A DNA stretch of 64,000 nt from Candidatus Caenarcanales bacterium. GTDB taxonomy: Bacteria; Cyanobacteriota; Vampirovibrionia; LMEP-6097. Under the pieces are notes generated by a model. That model had not been told where the DNA came from, did not search any database, and was given only the letters and a program-made list of their open reading frames with translations. The stretch is taken from NCBI GenBank assembly GCA_013216135.1, contig JABSOS010000004.1, positions 205,939-269,938 on the forward strand, read 5' to 3'. Both the position numbers and the translations under genes were made by a program. Within the stretch, counting starts at the first letter, position 1. Every line of letters begins with the position of its first letter. Shown here piece by piece: positions 26,787 to 36,682 of the stretch.

Positions 26787-29516
26787 TTAAGCAGTCTTAC
26801 TACCAACTGGCTCACTACCTCCGCCACCACCTGGGCTAGATGAACCTGTTCCTATACCTAAAGCTTTTTTCTTCTTCTTAAGAGTAGACTTTTTAAGTTC
26901 TTCTTGTTTCTCTGGAGGTAATTTACCTAAAACTCTGAATTTAATTTCTGCTTTAATTAGAGACTGTCTTCTATCCGCATCTCTCATTTCATCAGTTACG
27001 TCATCTTCGTTTTCGTAAACTTTATCTTTAGGAAATTCAGCATCAAACTCAATGTAAGCCTCTACTTCATCACCATCTGTAAGATCTTCATTTATCAATG
27101 AATCAGACAATGGATCTTCAAGTAACTTCTGAATAGAACGCTTCATTGGTCTTGCACCATAGGTTCTGTTATAACCTTCAACAGATACTTTATCCTTAAC
27201 TTCATCAGTAAGAACAATAGTCATACCTTTTTCTTTAAGTCTATTTTCAAGATCTTTCTTCATGATATCGACGATTTGTCTCATATCTGTTCTAGTTAAG
27301 TGTTTGAAGATTACTATATCATCAAGTCTGTTTAAGAATTCTGGTCTGAAAGCACGTTTCATCTCTTCCATAACCGCATCTTTCATACGTTTGTATTTCG
27401 CTTCTTCCTCTTCTTCCTGGTTACCAGAAGTAAAGAAGCCCATACCGCCATCGCTAGTCATACGCTGAGCACCGACATTCGATGTCATGATGATAATCGT
27501 GTTCTTAAAGCTAACTTTTCTACCTTTACTATCAGTTAAATGACCATCATCTAACATCTGTAACATGATATTAAATACGTCAGGATGAGCTTTCTCAATC
27601 TCATCGAAAAGCACAACACTATAAGGTTTACGTCTAACAGCTTCTGTTAATTGACCACCATCACCGTATCCTACGTAACCTGGAGGTGAACCAATCAGTT
27701 TACTTACCGTGTGTTTCTCCATGTACTCAGACATATCAACTCTGATTAAGTTTTCAGAACTACCGAAGTAGTAGTCTGCGAGTACTTTTGCAAGTTCCGT
27801 TTTACCAACACCAGTTGGACCACAGAATACAAATGAACCGATAGGTCTTTCTGGGTTCTTTAGACCAGCTCTTGCTCTTCTAATCGCTTTAGAAACAGCA
27901 GTAACTGCTGAATCCTGCCCAACAATCTTACCGTGAAGCGTATCTTCCATGTGCTTAAGCTTGTCATTTTCACCAGCTTTCAGGTCACCTACTGGAATAC
28001 CTGTCCAACTCGCTACGATCTCAGCAATTTCTTCTTCACCTACAGTAGGCTTGTTTTTTTCTTGTTCTTTTTTCCACTCTTCTTGAAGAGATCTGATTTG
28101 TTCACGTATATTATTTTCCTGATCTCTTAACTGTGAAGCTTTTTCAAATTCTTGTTGACGAATAGCTTCCTCTTTTTGACGAGAGATAGCATTTAATTCA
28201 TCTTCTAACTGCTTAGCTTCAGGTGGTAAGCCACTTGCTTTCAGTCTTACACGTGAACTGGCTTCATCAATTAAATCGATAGCCTTATCTGGAAGGAATC
28301 TATCAAAGATATATCTATCAGATAATCTTGAAGCAGATTCAATTGCCTCATCTTTAATAATCAAATGATGATGCTCTTCATACTTCTGTCTCAAACCTTT
28401 AATAATCTGGATAGTTTCTTCAACAGATGGAGAATCTATTACAACAGGCTGGAATCTTCTTTCCAAAGCCGCATCTCTTTCGATATGTTTTCTGTATTCT
28501 TCTAGAGTAGTAGTACCGATACACTGTAACTCTCCCCTAGCTAAAGCTGGTTTCAAGATATTCGCTGCGTCGATTGCACCTTCAGCTGCACCTGCACCGA
28601 TTAAAGTGTGAAGTTCATCGATAACAAGCATCATGTTACCTGCTGCGCGGATCTCATCCATGATCTTTTTAAGTCTTTCTTCGAATTCACCACGATACTT
28701 AGTACCAGCAACTAAAAGACCTAAATCTAAAACGATTAATTTCTTCCCTACTAAAATTTCAGGTACATCGTTTGAAACTATCTTCTGAGCTAAACCTTCA
28801 GCTACAGCTGTTTTACCAACTCCTGGCTCACCAATTAATACGGGGTTATTTTTAGTTCTTCTACCTAAAATCTGAACAACTCTTTCGATTTCTTCACTTC
28901 TACCGATTACTGGGTCAAGTCTACCTTCAGCTGCAGCTAAAGTAAGATCTGTACCGAACTCGTCTAAGGTAGGAGTTCGAGTTCTTGAGTTTTGGTTATT
29001 ACTTTTATTAGAACCGACGCCTAATAATGAGTTATTAGCACCATTTGATGCTGTGTTTGCAGAAGCGCTTGAACTTGAACCAGATTCACCAAGTAATCTG
29101 ATGATGTGTTGACGAACTTTAGCTAAATCTACACCTAAATTATCAAGAACTCTAGCTGCAACACCTTCACCTTCTCTAATTAGTCCTAAAAGTAAGTGTT
29201 CTGTTCCTATATAGTTATGACCAAACTGTCTAGCTTCATCCCAACTAAGTTCTAAAACCCATTTCGCTCTCGGTGTGAAGGGAATCTCAACTGCTACGAA
29301 GCCAGATCCTCTGCCGATAATCTTTTCAACCTCAATTCTCGCATCTTTTAGATTAACACCCATAGACTTCAGTGTTTTAGCGGCAACTCCAGTACCTTCA
29401 CCGATTAAGCCTAGTAAAATTTGCTCTGTTCCGACGAAATTATGCCCCAGCCTTCTTGCTTCTTCCTGGGCTAACATAATTACCTTGATCGCTTTCTCTG
29501 TAAATCTTTCAAACAT
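26787..29516 (-). CDS. clpC: ATP-dependent Clp protease ATPase subunit ClpC
   Basis: ClpC unfolds proteins for the ClpP protease. The 909-aa protein has the double N-domain repeat (about 1-145; [15 protein letters not shown] and [15 protein letters not shown]). The first AAA+ domain carries GEPGVGKT (about 222), and a UVR segment lies at about 425-465. The second AAA+ domain has [15 protein letters not shown] (about 563), and GGMGFF may be the ClpP-docking loop. The C-terminus is extended by a Lys-rich and Gly/Ser-rich tail. It is monocistronic by position. Length and domain order are typical, especially of cyanobacterial and Gram-positive ClpC. No mcsA/mcsB/ctsR genes are adjacent. Confidence 0.97.
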   Translation of the reverse strand: MFERFTEKAIKVIMLAQEEARRLGHNFVGTEQILLGLIGEGTGVAAKTLKSMGVNLKDARIEVEKIIGRGSGFVAVEIPFTPRAKWVLELSWDEARQFGHNYIGTEHLLLGLIREGEGVAARVLDNLGVDLAKVRQHIIRLLGESGSSSSASANTASNGANNSLLGVGSNKSNNQNSRTRTPTLDEFGTDLTLAAAEGRLDPVIGRSEEIERVVQILGRRTKNNPVLIGEPGVGKTAVAEGLAQKIVSNDVPEILVGKKLIVLDLGLLVAGTKYRGEFEERLKKIMDEIRAAGNMMLVIDELHTLIGAGAAEGAIDAANILKPALARGELQCIGTTTLEEYRKHIERDAALERRFQPVVIDSPSVEETIQIIKGLRQKYEEHHHLIIKDEAIESASRLSDRYIFDRFLPDKAIDLIDEASSRVRLKASGLPPEAKQLEDELNAISRQKEEAIRQQEFEKASQLRDQENNIREQIRSLQEEWKKEQEKNKPTVGEEEIAEIVASWTGIPVGDLKAGENDKLKHMEDTLHGKIVGQDSAVTAVSKAIRRARAGLKNPERPIGSFVFCGPTGVGKTELAKVLADYYFGSSENLIRVDMSEYMEKHTVSKLIGSPPGYVGYGDGGQLTEAVRRKPYSVVLFDEIEKAHPDVFNIMLQMLDDGHLTDSKGRKVSFKNTIIIMTSNVGAQRMTSDGGMGFFTSGNQEEEEEAKYKRMKDAVMEEMKRAFRPEFLNRLDDIVIFKHLTRTDMRQIVDIMKKDLENRLKEKGMTIVLTDEVKDKVSVEGYNRTYGARPMKRSIQKLLEDPLSDSLINEDLTDGDEVEAYIEFDAEFPKDKVYENEDDVTDEMRDADRRQSLIKAEIKFRVLGKLPPEKQEELKKSTLKKKKKALGIGTGSSSPGGGGGSEPVGSKTA

Positions 29517-29641
29517 AAATTTTAATTCGTTTTAATTGTATTGTACCACTGATTTTTGTAACAGTATCTTAAAACAGCGTTATTATAGATAAATTTAGTA
29601 TTAAGAGTTGGAATTTGTTATTTGAGAAATTTAGTTTGATT

Positions 29642-30397
29642 TTAAACTTTTGATTTTATGACATTTGCTGCAAACTCATGCAACATAAATAGTTCTTTAT
29701 CATTGAGTTTAGCAACTTTATTTCCAGAATCATCTAAATATTGTTCATCAAGTAAATCTTGTATATCATTGTTTAAGATATCATCAATACTTTCTTTTGT
29801 TGGAGAATCATCTAATAGAAAAGTTTGAATTATTTCAGTCGCTAATCTTTTTTCAATATTGTCACTTCTTTTAGTTTCTGGGAATATAAAGTTATCATTG
29901 TTTTTTTGAACAATTTGTTGAATTTGACTTTTAATTTTATCTAGGTATGGATTGGTTAAGGGTTCTGCAATTGCTTGAAGGTTTTGGGGGATTATTGTGG
30001 AAGTATTATTTGATTCTTTAGATATTTTAGTTTTAATTTGATTTGCAGCATAGATATATAGTTCTTTTATTTCTTTATCATTTAATTTCAATTCTTTATT
30101 ACCATATTCCTCTAGCCATTTTTCATCAAGTGAATCTGTAATAGTTTGACTAATATTATCATCAATATTTTCTAGACTGAGATTATCCTCTATTGCAAGA
30201 GCTAGTGTTGAAATAATTCCTGAAGCTATGTATGTTTCTAAGCTTTCACTTCTAGTTGTTCTAGGGATGTTAATTTCGTTGTTATTATGATCTATTTCAA
30301 TAAGTGAAGAGATTTTCTGCTTAATCAGCGGAAGTGATTTATTTTTATTCTCTGGATTTGTTTGAAAATTGACTTGGTTTAATGTTATATCTTTCAC
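29642..30397 (-). CDS. hypothetical protein with an internal duplication
   Basis: The 251-aa protein consists of two copies of a roughly 100-residue helical unit, at about 25-125 and 155-251. Each unit has a KQKIxSL/KSQIQQI helix, a TTRSESLET/TKRSDNIEK segment, a LENIDDNI/KESIDDIL motif, a DSLDEKWL/DLLDEQYL motif and a LNDKEIKELYIYAANQI/LNDKELFMLHEFAANVI end. I do not recognise the unit. There is no signal peptide or membrane helix. The start is GTG at 30397, with a good promoter (30405-30433) so close that the mRNA would be leaderless. Confidence 0.7.
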   Translation of the reverse strand: MKDITLNQVNFQTNPENKNKSLPLIKQKISSLIEIDHNNNEINIPRTTRSESLETYIASGIISTLALAIEDNLSLENIDDNISQTITDSLDEKWLEEYGNKELKLNDKEIKELYIYAANQIKTKISKESNNTSTIIPQNLQAIAEPLTNPYLDKIKSQIQQIVQKNNDNFIFPETKRSDNIEKRLATEIIQTFLLDDSPTKESIDDILNNDIQDLLDEQYLDDSGNKVAKLNDKELFMLHEFAANVIKSKV

Positions 30398-30404
30398 ATT
30401 ACTG

Positions 30405-30433
30405 ATATTATCTTACTTGGTGCATTTCGTCAA
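30405..30433 (-). promoter_or_regulatory. sigma70-type promoter of the 251-aa gene
   Basis: On the minus strand TTGACG and TAATAT are separated by 17 bp. The -10 ends seven bases before the GTG start, implying a leaderless transcript. Confidence 0.55.
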
Positions 30434-30460
30434 TACTCTTTGTGTATTGTTTAAAATCGT

Positions 30461-30497
30461 GAATACGGAATAAGCTACCATAGCTTATCCCGTATTC
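30461..30497. terminator. long hairpin between the LuxR-type gene and the 251-aa gene
   Basis: GAATACGG-A-ATAAGCTA pairs with TAGCTTAT-C-CCGTATTC around a 3-base loop: 16 pairs with one mismatch. It lies 48 bp after the stop of the LuxR-type gene and upstream of the next promoter. The run of T after it is poor, so it may instead be a processing site or operator. Confidence 0.45.
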
Positions 30498-30544
30498 GGT
30501 ATGTTTCGGAGTCGTTTGGAGGTGAAATTAATTCAAACTATCTA

Positions 30545-31249
30545 CTATACGTTTGTAGTAACTTTCATTAAACCTTCTAAGTCATGCTTTAGAGCATAAA
30601 GAACAGCTTGAGTTCTATCGTTAACTTGAAGTTTAGTAAATACGTTGTTGATGTGAGTTTTTACTGTAGACTCAGAGATGAATAACGCTTTAGCTACTGC
30701 TTTATAGTTATAACCATCACATAAGTACTTAAGAACTTCAGCTTCTCTTTCAGTTAATAACTCAAGGTTTCCGTAGTTAGTTTCGTTAGATGAAAGAACT
30801 GACTTGTTCATGCTGATTGCAGTCTTAATAGTTTGGTTAAGAACGAAGTCGATGAATAATTGACCAGCTTCGGCAGCTTCAATAGCGAATGACATAGTTC
30901 TTTCTGCTCTTTCGCTTAGTAACCATCCGTTGATGTTCTTAGCTAAGTAGATGTCGAACATGTTTTCTTCTTCAACACTCTTAGAAATGAAGATTACTCT
31001 AGTTTCTGGTGAGCTAGTAGCAATAGCGTTTAATAAATCTGCTACTGATCTTTCGCCAGGTAATTCGCTAGACATAACGATGATATTTGGTCTGTTAAAA
31101 TTTACATGAGAGATTAAAGCTTCTTGATAATCTACTCTCTCGATTTTGTTAAATCCAGCCATGTTAAGTTCTTTAGTAATTTGAACTGTTGACTGTACTG
31201 GGCTTAGTGCAATAACTGCTTCTCTGCTTGGGCTTTGGTGTTTAATCAT
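30545..31249 (-). CDS. LuxR/NarL-type regulator with a degenerate receiver domain
   Basis: The 234-aa protein has the size and layout of NarL/FixJ response regulators. An N-terminal receiver-like domain (about 10-130) precedes a clear LuxR helix-turn-helix (about 163-225, LLTEREAEVLKYLCDG and SESTVKTHINNVFTKL). The receiver lacks the phosphoacceptor: the usual Asp is Ser60 in IIVMSSELPG. The acidic pair near the N-terminus is replaced by LSP. It therefore probably responds to something other than phosphorylation, or acts constitutively. A good Shine-Dalgarno sequence (AAGGAG) lies nine bases before the ATG. About 660 bp of non-coding DNA lies upstream. Confidence 0.9.
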   Translation of the reverse strand: MIKHQSPSREAVIALSPVQSTVQITKELNMAGFNKIERVDYQEALISHVNFNRPNIIVMSSELPGERSVADLLNAIATSSPETRVIFISKSVEEENMFDIYLAKNINGWLLSERAERTMSFAIEAAEAGQLFIDFVLNQTIKTAISMNKSVLSSNETNYGNLELLTEREAEVLKYLCDGYNYKAVAKALFISESTVKTHINNVFTKLQVNDRTQAVLYALKHDLEGLMKVTTNV

Positions 31250-31344
31250 TTGTGGTGCTCCTTATTCCTTTTCCTCTTTAGTGACCTTGTTTTAGTCCCT
31301 GTGATCTCGCACTAATGATATAGGCAAAATACCGAAGAGGATAT

Positions 31345-31358
31345 TAGGGGTAACCCTA
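31345..31358. promoter_or_regulatory. small palindrome upstream of the LuxR-type gene
   Basis: TAGGG-GTAA-CCCTA is a perfect 5-bp inverted repeat about 95 bp before the ATG at 31249. It could be an operator or a hairpin near the transcription start. Confidence 0.25.
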
Positions 31359-31420
31359 GCTCCAAACGAAATATTCTATTATCTATTTATATATATCGGC
31401 ACTTTTTTCAAAAACTTTAG

Positions 31421-31458
31421 CTTTTTTTGAAAAATTTTCAAAAATTTTTGAAAAAAAG
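31421..31458. repeat. A/T-tract imperfect palindrome
   Basis: Two 19-base half-sites beginning CTTTTTTT on opposite strands pair except at two positions. Alternating TTTTTGAAAAA units suggest intrinsically curved DNA between the LuxR-type gene and the putative small RNA. Confidence 0.35.
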
Positions 31459-31499
31459 TGTAGGAATTTCTCCTATTACTAATATATCGGTATAGTTCG

Positions 31500-31719
31500 T
31501 TTAAATCAATAGTCTTTTTTTTATCTAATCCCTAAGAATTAAGGATATTTAATTAAGACTTGGTTATAGGCAAAAAGCCTTACTCTGTGGCTATATTAAC
31601 CTAGTGTTTTGAATAAGGTACTGCTTAAATTAGATTAAACCTAAGATTGTTAGTTATGAATTATTTAACTTAGAGAAATATTTTCTACTAAATGTCTTTG
31701 ATTAGACATTGTTTTTTTT
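31500..31719 (+). ncRNA. putative small RNA in the region upstream of ftsH
   Basis: A strong plus-strand terminator (31691-31719) has no plus-strand gene before it, because the upstream gene is on the minus strand. Between a TATAGT at 31491 and the terminator are several possible hairpins: ATCC-C-TAA with TTA-A-GGAT, AGGC-AAAAA-GCCT, and GGTTA...TAACC around 31562-31601. No open frame of useful length is present. The family is not recognised; I see no convincing 6S, SRP, RNase P or tmRNA signature. The 5' end is approximate. Confidence 0.4.
31691..31719 (+). terminator. Rho-independent terminator with no upstream plus-strand gene
   Basis: AATGTCT pairs with AGACATT around a six-base loop and is followed by GTTTTTTTT. 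It marks the end of an unannotated plus-strand transcript. Confidence 0.7.
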
Positions 31720-31899
31720 ATCTAGGTCGCTATTATGCAGCTATGCTAGTTTTACTATTCACTATTTCAGGAGTTTGACTTAATGGATATTTACTACTTG
31801 GTTTTTAAAAGCAATAACACATATACAGATTTCACGACAAAATTATAGTTTCTTAACTATAAAAGTTTACTTTATCTAGTATTAGGAATTAAAATTGAA

Positions 31900-31905
31900 T
31901 ATAAG
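31900..31905 (+). promoter_or_regulatory. ftsH -10 box
   Basis: TATAAG ends six bases before the ftsH ATG at 31912 and no Shine-Dalgarno sequence is present, suggesting a leaderless mRNA. Confidence 0.4.
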
Positions 31906-31911
31906 CTAAAT

Positions 31912-33912
31912 ATGAAAAAACTTCCGGCTACATTACCTTTAATTATTCTGATCCTATTTTTAACTCTTTTTGCTATGAGTTTAATGGGACAGGAAAATGA
32001 AAGAAAGATTCTTAGTTACAGTGACTTTATTAAAAGAGCTCTGCCTGATGATAATAGAACTCCAGTCTATAAAGTTGAACTTACGAATGGTGACGATGTT
32101 GCGAAGATTGAAGATAGAGATGGTGAAGTTTATTTCGCTAGAATCCCAGCCAGTATCTTAGGTGCTAACCAAGATCTCGCAGATAAATTAGTAGATAAAG
32201 GTATTTCAGTTGATGTAAAAGCTCAACCGAATGAAGGGTTCTGGATAAATATTCTTTCTAACTTTATTGTTCCTGTTGCTTTGTTTGGTTTATTTATTTT
32301 CATGCTTCGAAATGCTAGTGGCGGTGGTCCTATGTCCTTTGGTAAAAGCAGAGCAAAAATGATGACTAAAGATATTAATGTTACTTTCGATGACGTCGCT
32401 GGTATCGCTGAAAGCAAAAGAGAATTAGAAGAAATCGTAGACTTCCTTAAGAGAACTGAGAAGTATAAAGCTCTCGGGGCTAAGGTTCCTAAAGGTGTTT
32501 TACTGATAGGTCCTCCAGGTTGTGGTAAAACTTTACTTGCTAAAGCAGTAGCTGGTGAGGCTGGAACGCCTTTCTTTAGTATCAGTGGTTCTGATTTCGT
32601 TGAGATGTTTGTTGGTGTTGGTGCTAGCCGTGTTAGAGATTTATTTGAACAAGCTAAGAAAAATGCTCCATGTATAGTTTTCATCGATGAAATTGACGCT
32701 GTTGGTAGACAGAGAAGTGGTATGTCTGGTGGTGGAAATGATGAAAGAGAGCAGACTCTTAACCAGTTACTAGTCGAGATGGATGGTTTCCAACCTAATT
32801 CTGGAATTATTGTTCTCGCTGCTACGAATAGACCAGATGTTCTTGATAAAGCACTTTTACGACCAGGAAGATTCGATAGAAAAGTATCTATAGATACTCC
32901 TGATTTATCTGGACGAGAGCAGATCTTAAATGTTCACGTCCGTGGTAAGCCTATGGCTGAAGGAGTGGAGATTAAGACTTTCGCTAAAAGAACTCCAGGT
33001 TTTAGTGGAGCTGATTTGATGAACCTTGTTAATGAAGCTGCTATTCTAGCTGCGCGTGAAGATGATAAAGAGATCACTAGTAAACATTTAGATGAAGCTA
33101 TTGATAAAGTGGCTATCGGTCCAGAAAAAAGAAGTAAGATTATTAAACCTAAAGATCAGTTAAACACTGCGATCCACGAGATGGGACATACTTTAGTTAG
33201 TGTTTATAAAGAATCTAATAATGAATTCCATAAAGTAACTATTATTCCTAGAGGGATGGCTTTAGGTTTGACTTGGTCTACTGAAGAAGAGTATAAAGTT
33301 TCTGCTTCAGAAAAGCATTTGAAAGTAGAGATGATGGTGCTTCTCGGGGGGAGAGTCGCTGAAGAAATAATTTTCGGTAAAGAAAATGTTACTACGGGTG
33401 CATCTAATGATATGGAAAGATGTACAGCTATCGCTAGATCTATGATTACTAGATACGGTATGAATAGAGATTTAGGTATAGTTGCTTATGGAGATAGAGA
33501 AGGAAATTCTTTCCTCGGACAAAATCACGTAAGCCAGAATTATAGTGATGAGTTTGCGATGAAGATCGATGAAGAGGTTAGAGACCTTATTAATACTTTA
33601 TATGAAGAGGTAAAGTCTCTATTACTTGAGAAGAAAGAAATTCTTTTAGGTACCTCTCAAGAACTTATCCAAAAAGAAACTTTAGATAAAGAAGAAGTTT
33701 TTAATACTATTAAAGCTATTGAGAATAATGAATATAATATTTTATCTTTAGAGGAGATGGAGAAAATTGCTACTTCACGTATGCCTGAAAGAGTGGAAAC
33801 TATGATTCGTGAAGAAGAAGAGAAACGTAAAGAAGAAAGAGAAAAATTACGTTTAGAAGAAGAACAGAAAAAGACTGAAGACGATAATAATAATGAAGAA
33901 CCTAACTTGTAA
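31912..33912 (+). CDS. ftsH: membrane ATP-dependent zinc metalloprotease FtsH
   Basis: FtsH degrades membrane and regulatory proteins at the inner membrane. The 666-aa protein has two N-terminal membrane helices (about 7-24 and 107-127) around a small periplasmic domain. The AAA+ domain follows with GPPGCGKT (about 200), FIDEIDAVGRQR and the second-region-of-homology arginines (RPGRFDRK). The peptidase domain has the zinc motif HEMGH (about 423-427). The C-terminus is a Glu/Lys-rich coiled tail. Its last codons overlap alaS by 20 bp, so they are probably co-transcribed. Confidence 0.97.
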   Translation: MKKLPATLPLIILILFLTLFAMSLMGQENERKILSYSDFIKRALPDDNRTPVYKVELTNGDDVAKIEDRDGEVYFARIPASILGANQDLADKLVDKGISVDVKAQPNEGFWINILSNFIVPVALFGLFIFMLRNASGGGPMSFGKSRAKMMTKDINVTFDDVAGIAESKRELEEIVDFLKRTEKYKALGAKVPKGVLLIGPPGCGKTLLAKAVAGEAGTPFFSISGSDFVEMFVGVGASRVRDLFEQAKKNAPCIVFIDEIDAVGRQRSGMSGGGNDEREQTLNQLLVEMDGFQPNSGIIVLAATNRPDVLDKALLRPGRFDRKVSIDTPDLSGREQILNVHVRGKPMAEGVEIKTFAKRTPGFSGADLMNLVNEAAILAAREDDKEITSKHLDEAIDKVAIGPEKRSKIIKPKDQLNTAIHEMGHTLVSVYKESNNEFHKVTIIPRGMALGLTWSTEEEYKVSASEKHLKVEMMVLLGGRVAEEIIFGKENVTTGASNDMERCTAIARSMITRYGMNRDLGIVAYGDREGNSFLGQNHVSQNYSDEFAMKIDEEVRDLINTLYEEVKSLLLEKKEILLGTSQELIQKETLDKEEVFNTIKAIENNEYNILSLEEMEKIATSRMPERVETMIREEEEKRKEEREKLRLEEEQKKTEDDNNNEEPNL

Positions 33913-36682
33913 TGAAATTAGAGAAGCTTGGATAGAGTTTTTTGAAGCTGGGAAGAATAAATTAAATTTAAAGCATAAGTTTTTTAAAAGTGCTTCTTTA
34001 GTTCCTGATAACCCTACTCTGTTATTAAATGCAGCTGGAATGGTACCTTTTGTGCCCTATTTTATTGGAGCTGCGGCTTTGCCTGAGCCACCTAGAGCTG
34101 TAAGTATTCAGAAGTGTGCGCGTGTTGGTGGGAAAGATAGTGATCTAGCTAATATCGGTTATACTCCACGTCACCACAGCTTCTTTGAGATGTTAGGTAA
34201 TTTTTCTTTTGGAGATTACTTTAAAAAAGAAGCAATTGAAATGGCTTGGGAATTTGTAAACGAAGTTTTAGGTTTAGATAAAAATAAACTATATGTTTCT
34301 ATTTTTGCTGGGGATGCTGAAAGACCTTTTGATGAAGAAGCGAATCAGATTTGGAAAAAGACTTTAAAAGATTCATTTAGTGAAGATGAGATTGAGAAAA
34401 GAATTTGGCGTTTCGGTGCTAAGGATAACTTCTGGGGACCTCCAGGTCCTAGTGGTCCATGCGGTCCGTGTAGTGAGATTTATTATGATTTAGGTAAAGG
34501 TCCTATGCCTGAACTTGGTTCTGATGAATTTGATGACAGGTTTATTGAGATCTGGAATTTAGTTTTCATGGAATTTGAAAAGAATGAAGAAGGAAACTTC
34601 AAACCTCTTGCTCAGAAGAATATTGACACCGGTGCTGGACTTGAAAGGATTGCTTTAGTTCTTCAGAAAGTACAAAACACTTTTGAGACTGATGAACTTA
34701 AAGGTTTAATCGCTTTTGTTGCACAGGAAATTAAAGCTAAGCTTCCTGATTTTAGTGTAGATGCTAATCCTGAGAATTTAAGTTACTTAAAGATAGTTGT
34801 TGACCACCTTAGATGTGCTAGTTTTCTAATCGCTGATGGGGTTAGACCGAGTAATTTAAGTCGTGGTTATGTTCTTAGAATGCTTATTAGAAGAGCGGCT
34901 AGATTCCTATATAAGCTCGGACTTCGTGAGCAGTCTTTCTTAGCTATTTTATCTAAAAAGGTGATAGAGATTTACTCTAAGTTCTATGCTGAGCTTGATG
35001 TAAATAAAGAAAATATTGAAGCTGTTCTTAAAAAAGAAGAAGAGCAGTTTTCTAAGACTATCGAAAATGGCTTATCTAAATTAAATGAAAAAATAGCTGA
35101 AGCTAAAGCTAAGATACTTGATGGTAACTTTGTTTTTGATCTATATTCTACATATGGTTTTCCGCTTGAGCTAACAGAAGATATCGCTTTAGAGAAAGGT
35201 TTAGAGATAGACTATAAAGCATATGAAGCTGCTAAAGAGAAACACTCTGAAGCTTCTTCTTCAGATAACTTTAGTAATTCAGTGGTTGCGGATCAAAAGA
35301 TATCAAAGGCTTTACTAGAGTTTCCTGAAACTGAATTCTTAGGTTATGACTCTGAAGAGAATGAAGCTACTGTGCTTGCGATCTTTGATGCTGAAAGTGA
35401 GAGTCTTAAAGCTATTAATATAAAAGAATTAGCGGCTAAAAATGAAGAAGCTAAACTTCAATTAAAAGTTTTACTTGATAAAACTGTATTCTATGCTGAG
35501 TCTGGTGGACAGCTTGCTGATAAAGGTTTCCTTATAAAAGAAGTAACCAGCGATAATGATACTTCTTCTAACCAATTAATTAAAGTTACTAATGTAAAAG
35601 CTAAAGAAGGAAGATCACTTCATACTATTGAATTTGATTTACATAAAGATTCTGTAGCTTTAAACACGGGTGATATCTTAAAAGTCGGTGATAAAGTAAA
35701 AGCTGAGATCAATAAAAATGAAAGAGCGCTTACTAAGATTCATCATAGTACTTGTCACCTTTTACAAGCTGCACTTAGAAAGGTTTTAGGTAACTCAGTT
35801 CAGCAAGCAGGTTCTCAGGTTTGTGCTGAATATACTAGATTTGACTTTAACTTTGATAGAGGTTTGAATAAAGACGAGATTAACAAAGTTGAAAAACAGC
35901 TAAATGACTGGATAAAAGCTTCTTTTCCTGTCGAAACTATAGAAACGGATTTTGATGAAGCAATTAAAATGGGGGCTTTAGCTTTCTTTGAAGATAAGTA
36001 TGAAGGTGATGTTCGTGTCCTAAAAATGGGAAATGAATCTGAATTAGCTTCGATGGAACTTTGTGGTGGAACTCACGTAACTAATACAGCTGAAATTCAG
36101 AAAGTTAAAATTGCAAGTGAGTCTTCAGTGGCTGCTGGAATTAGAAGAATAAAATTATTTGCGGCAAGTTTAGCCGATAAGTTTATAGCAGAAGAAGAAG
36201 CTAAAGCTAAGGCTGAAGCAGAAGAAGCTGCAAAGAAAGCTGCTGAAAAAGAAGCTGTAAAGAAAGCAAAACAAAAAATTCTTCAACAAGCAAGAGAGAA
36301 ACTTGATGATATTTTAAGTTCAGCGCATAGTGAGGCTAATAGAAAGTATGTGATTTGTCATTTAAATGAGATTTTTGACTCTGGTTTAGATGCTGATATT
36401 ATAAAAGAACTTGCAAATGATCTAAAAGTGAAGATTGAGGCTGAAAATAATGAAGCTTGGTTATTCTTTATAAGTGAATTCCAAGGTAAAGTTGTACTTT
36501 TAGGTTCATGTTCTAAGAATTTAGCTAAAGAAGATAAGTATCGAGTGAATAATATTGTTAAAGAAGCTGCGACTATCTGTAAAGGCGGTGGTGGTGGCAG
36601 ACCAGACTTCGCTCAAGCAGGTGCTAAAGATCCTAGTAAGATTAAAGAAGCAGTAGAAAAAGTAAAAAGTTTAGTATTTTAG
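33893..36682 (+). CDS. alaS: alanine-tRNA ligase
   Basis: The 929-aa class II synthetase charges tRNA-Ala. It shows the catalytic domain (SASLVPDNPTLLLNAAGMVPF, HHSFFEMLGNFSFGDYFK, GAGLERIALVLQ), the tRNA-recognition region (RGYVLRMLIRRAAR), and the editing domain with HHSTCHLLQAALR and CGGTHV. A C-terminal Ala/Lys-rich coiled coil and a DHHA1 domain follow (KGGGGGRPDFAQAGAKD). Length is slightly above the usual 870-880 aa. The ATG at 33893 is the only in-frame start before the conserved region and overlaps ftsH by 20 bp; the mlaE start overlaps its stop by one base. Confidence 0.97.
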   Translation: MKNLTCNEIREAWIEFFEAGKNKLNLKHKFFKSASLVPDNPTLLLNAAGMVPFVPYFIGAAALPEPPRAVSIQKCARVGGKDSDLANIGYTPRHHSFFEMLGNFSFGDYFKKEAIEMAWEFVNEVLGLDKNKLYVSIFAGDAERPFDEEANQIWKKTLKDSFSEDEIEKRIWRFGAKDNFWGPPGPSGPCGPCSEIYYDLGKGPMPELGSDEFDDRFIEIWNLVFMEFEKNEEGNFKPLAQKNIDTGAGLERIALVLQKVQNTFETDELKGLIAFVAQEIKAKLPDFSVDANPENLSYLKIVVDHLRCASFLIADGVRPSNLSRGYVLRMLIRRAARFLYKLGLREQSFLAILSKKVIEIYSKFYAELDVNKENIEAVLKKEEEQFSKTIENGLSKLNEKIAEAKAKILDGNFVFDLYSTYGFPLELTEDIALEKGLEIDYKAYEAAKEKHSEASSSDNFSNSVVADQKISKALLEFPETEFLGYDSEENEATVLAIFDAESESLKAINIKELAAKNEEAKLQLKVLLDKTVFYAESGGQLADKGFLIKEVTSDNDTSSNQLIKVTNVKAKEGRSLHTIEFDLHKDSVALNTGDILKVGDKVKAEINKNERALTKIHHSTCHLLQAALRKVLGNSVQQAGSQVCAEYTRFDFNFDRGLNKDEINKVEKQLNDWIKASFPVETIETDFDEAIKMGALAFFEDKYEGDVRVLKMGNESELASMELCGGTHVTNTAEIQKVKIASESSVAAGIRRIKLFAASLADKFIAEEEAKAKAEAEEAAKKAAEKEAVKKAKQKILQQAREKLDDILSSAHSEANRKYVICHLNEIFDSGLDADIIKELANDLKVKIEAENNEAWLFFISEFQGKVVLLGSCSKNLAKEDKYRVNNIVKEAATICKGGGGGRPDFAQAGAKDPSKIKEAVEKVKSLVF

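Noticed and set aside
31783-31848. 21-codon frame with AGGAG upstream, before ftsH
   Set aside because: It is too short to support as a gene; the AGGAG is 10 bases away and nothing else points to translation.
32223-32684. 153-aa minus-strand frame inside ftsH
   Set aside because: It is antisense to the conserved AAA+ domain and has no independent coding signal.
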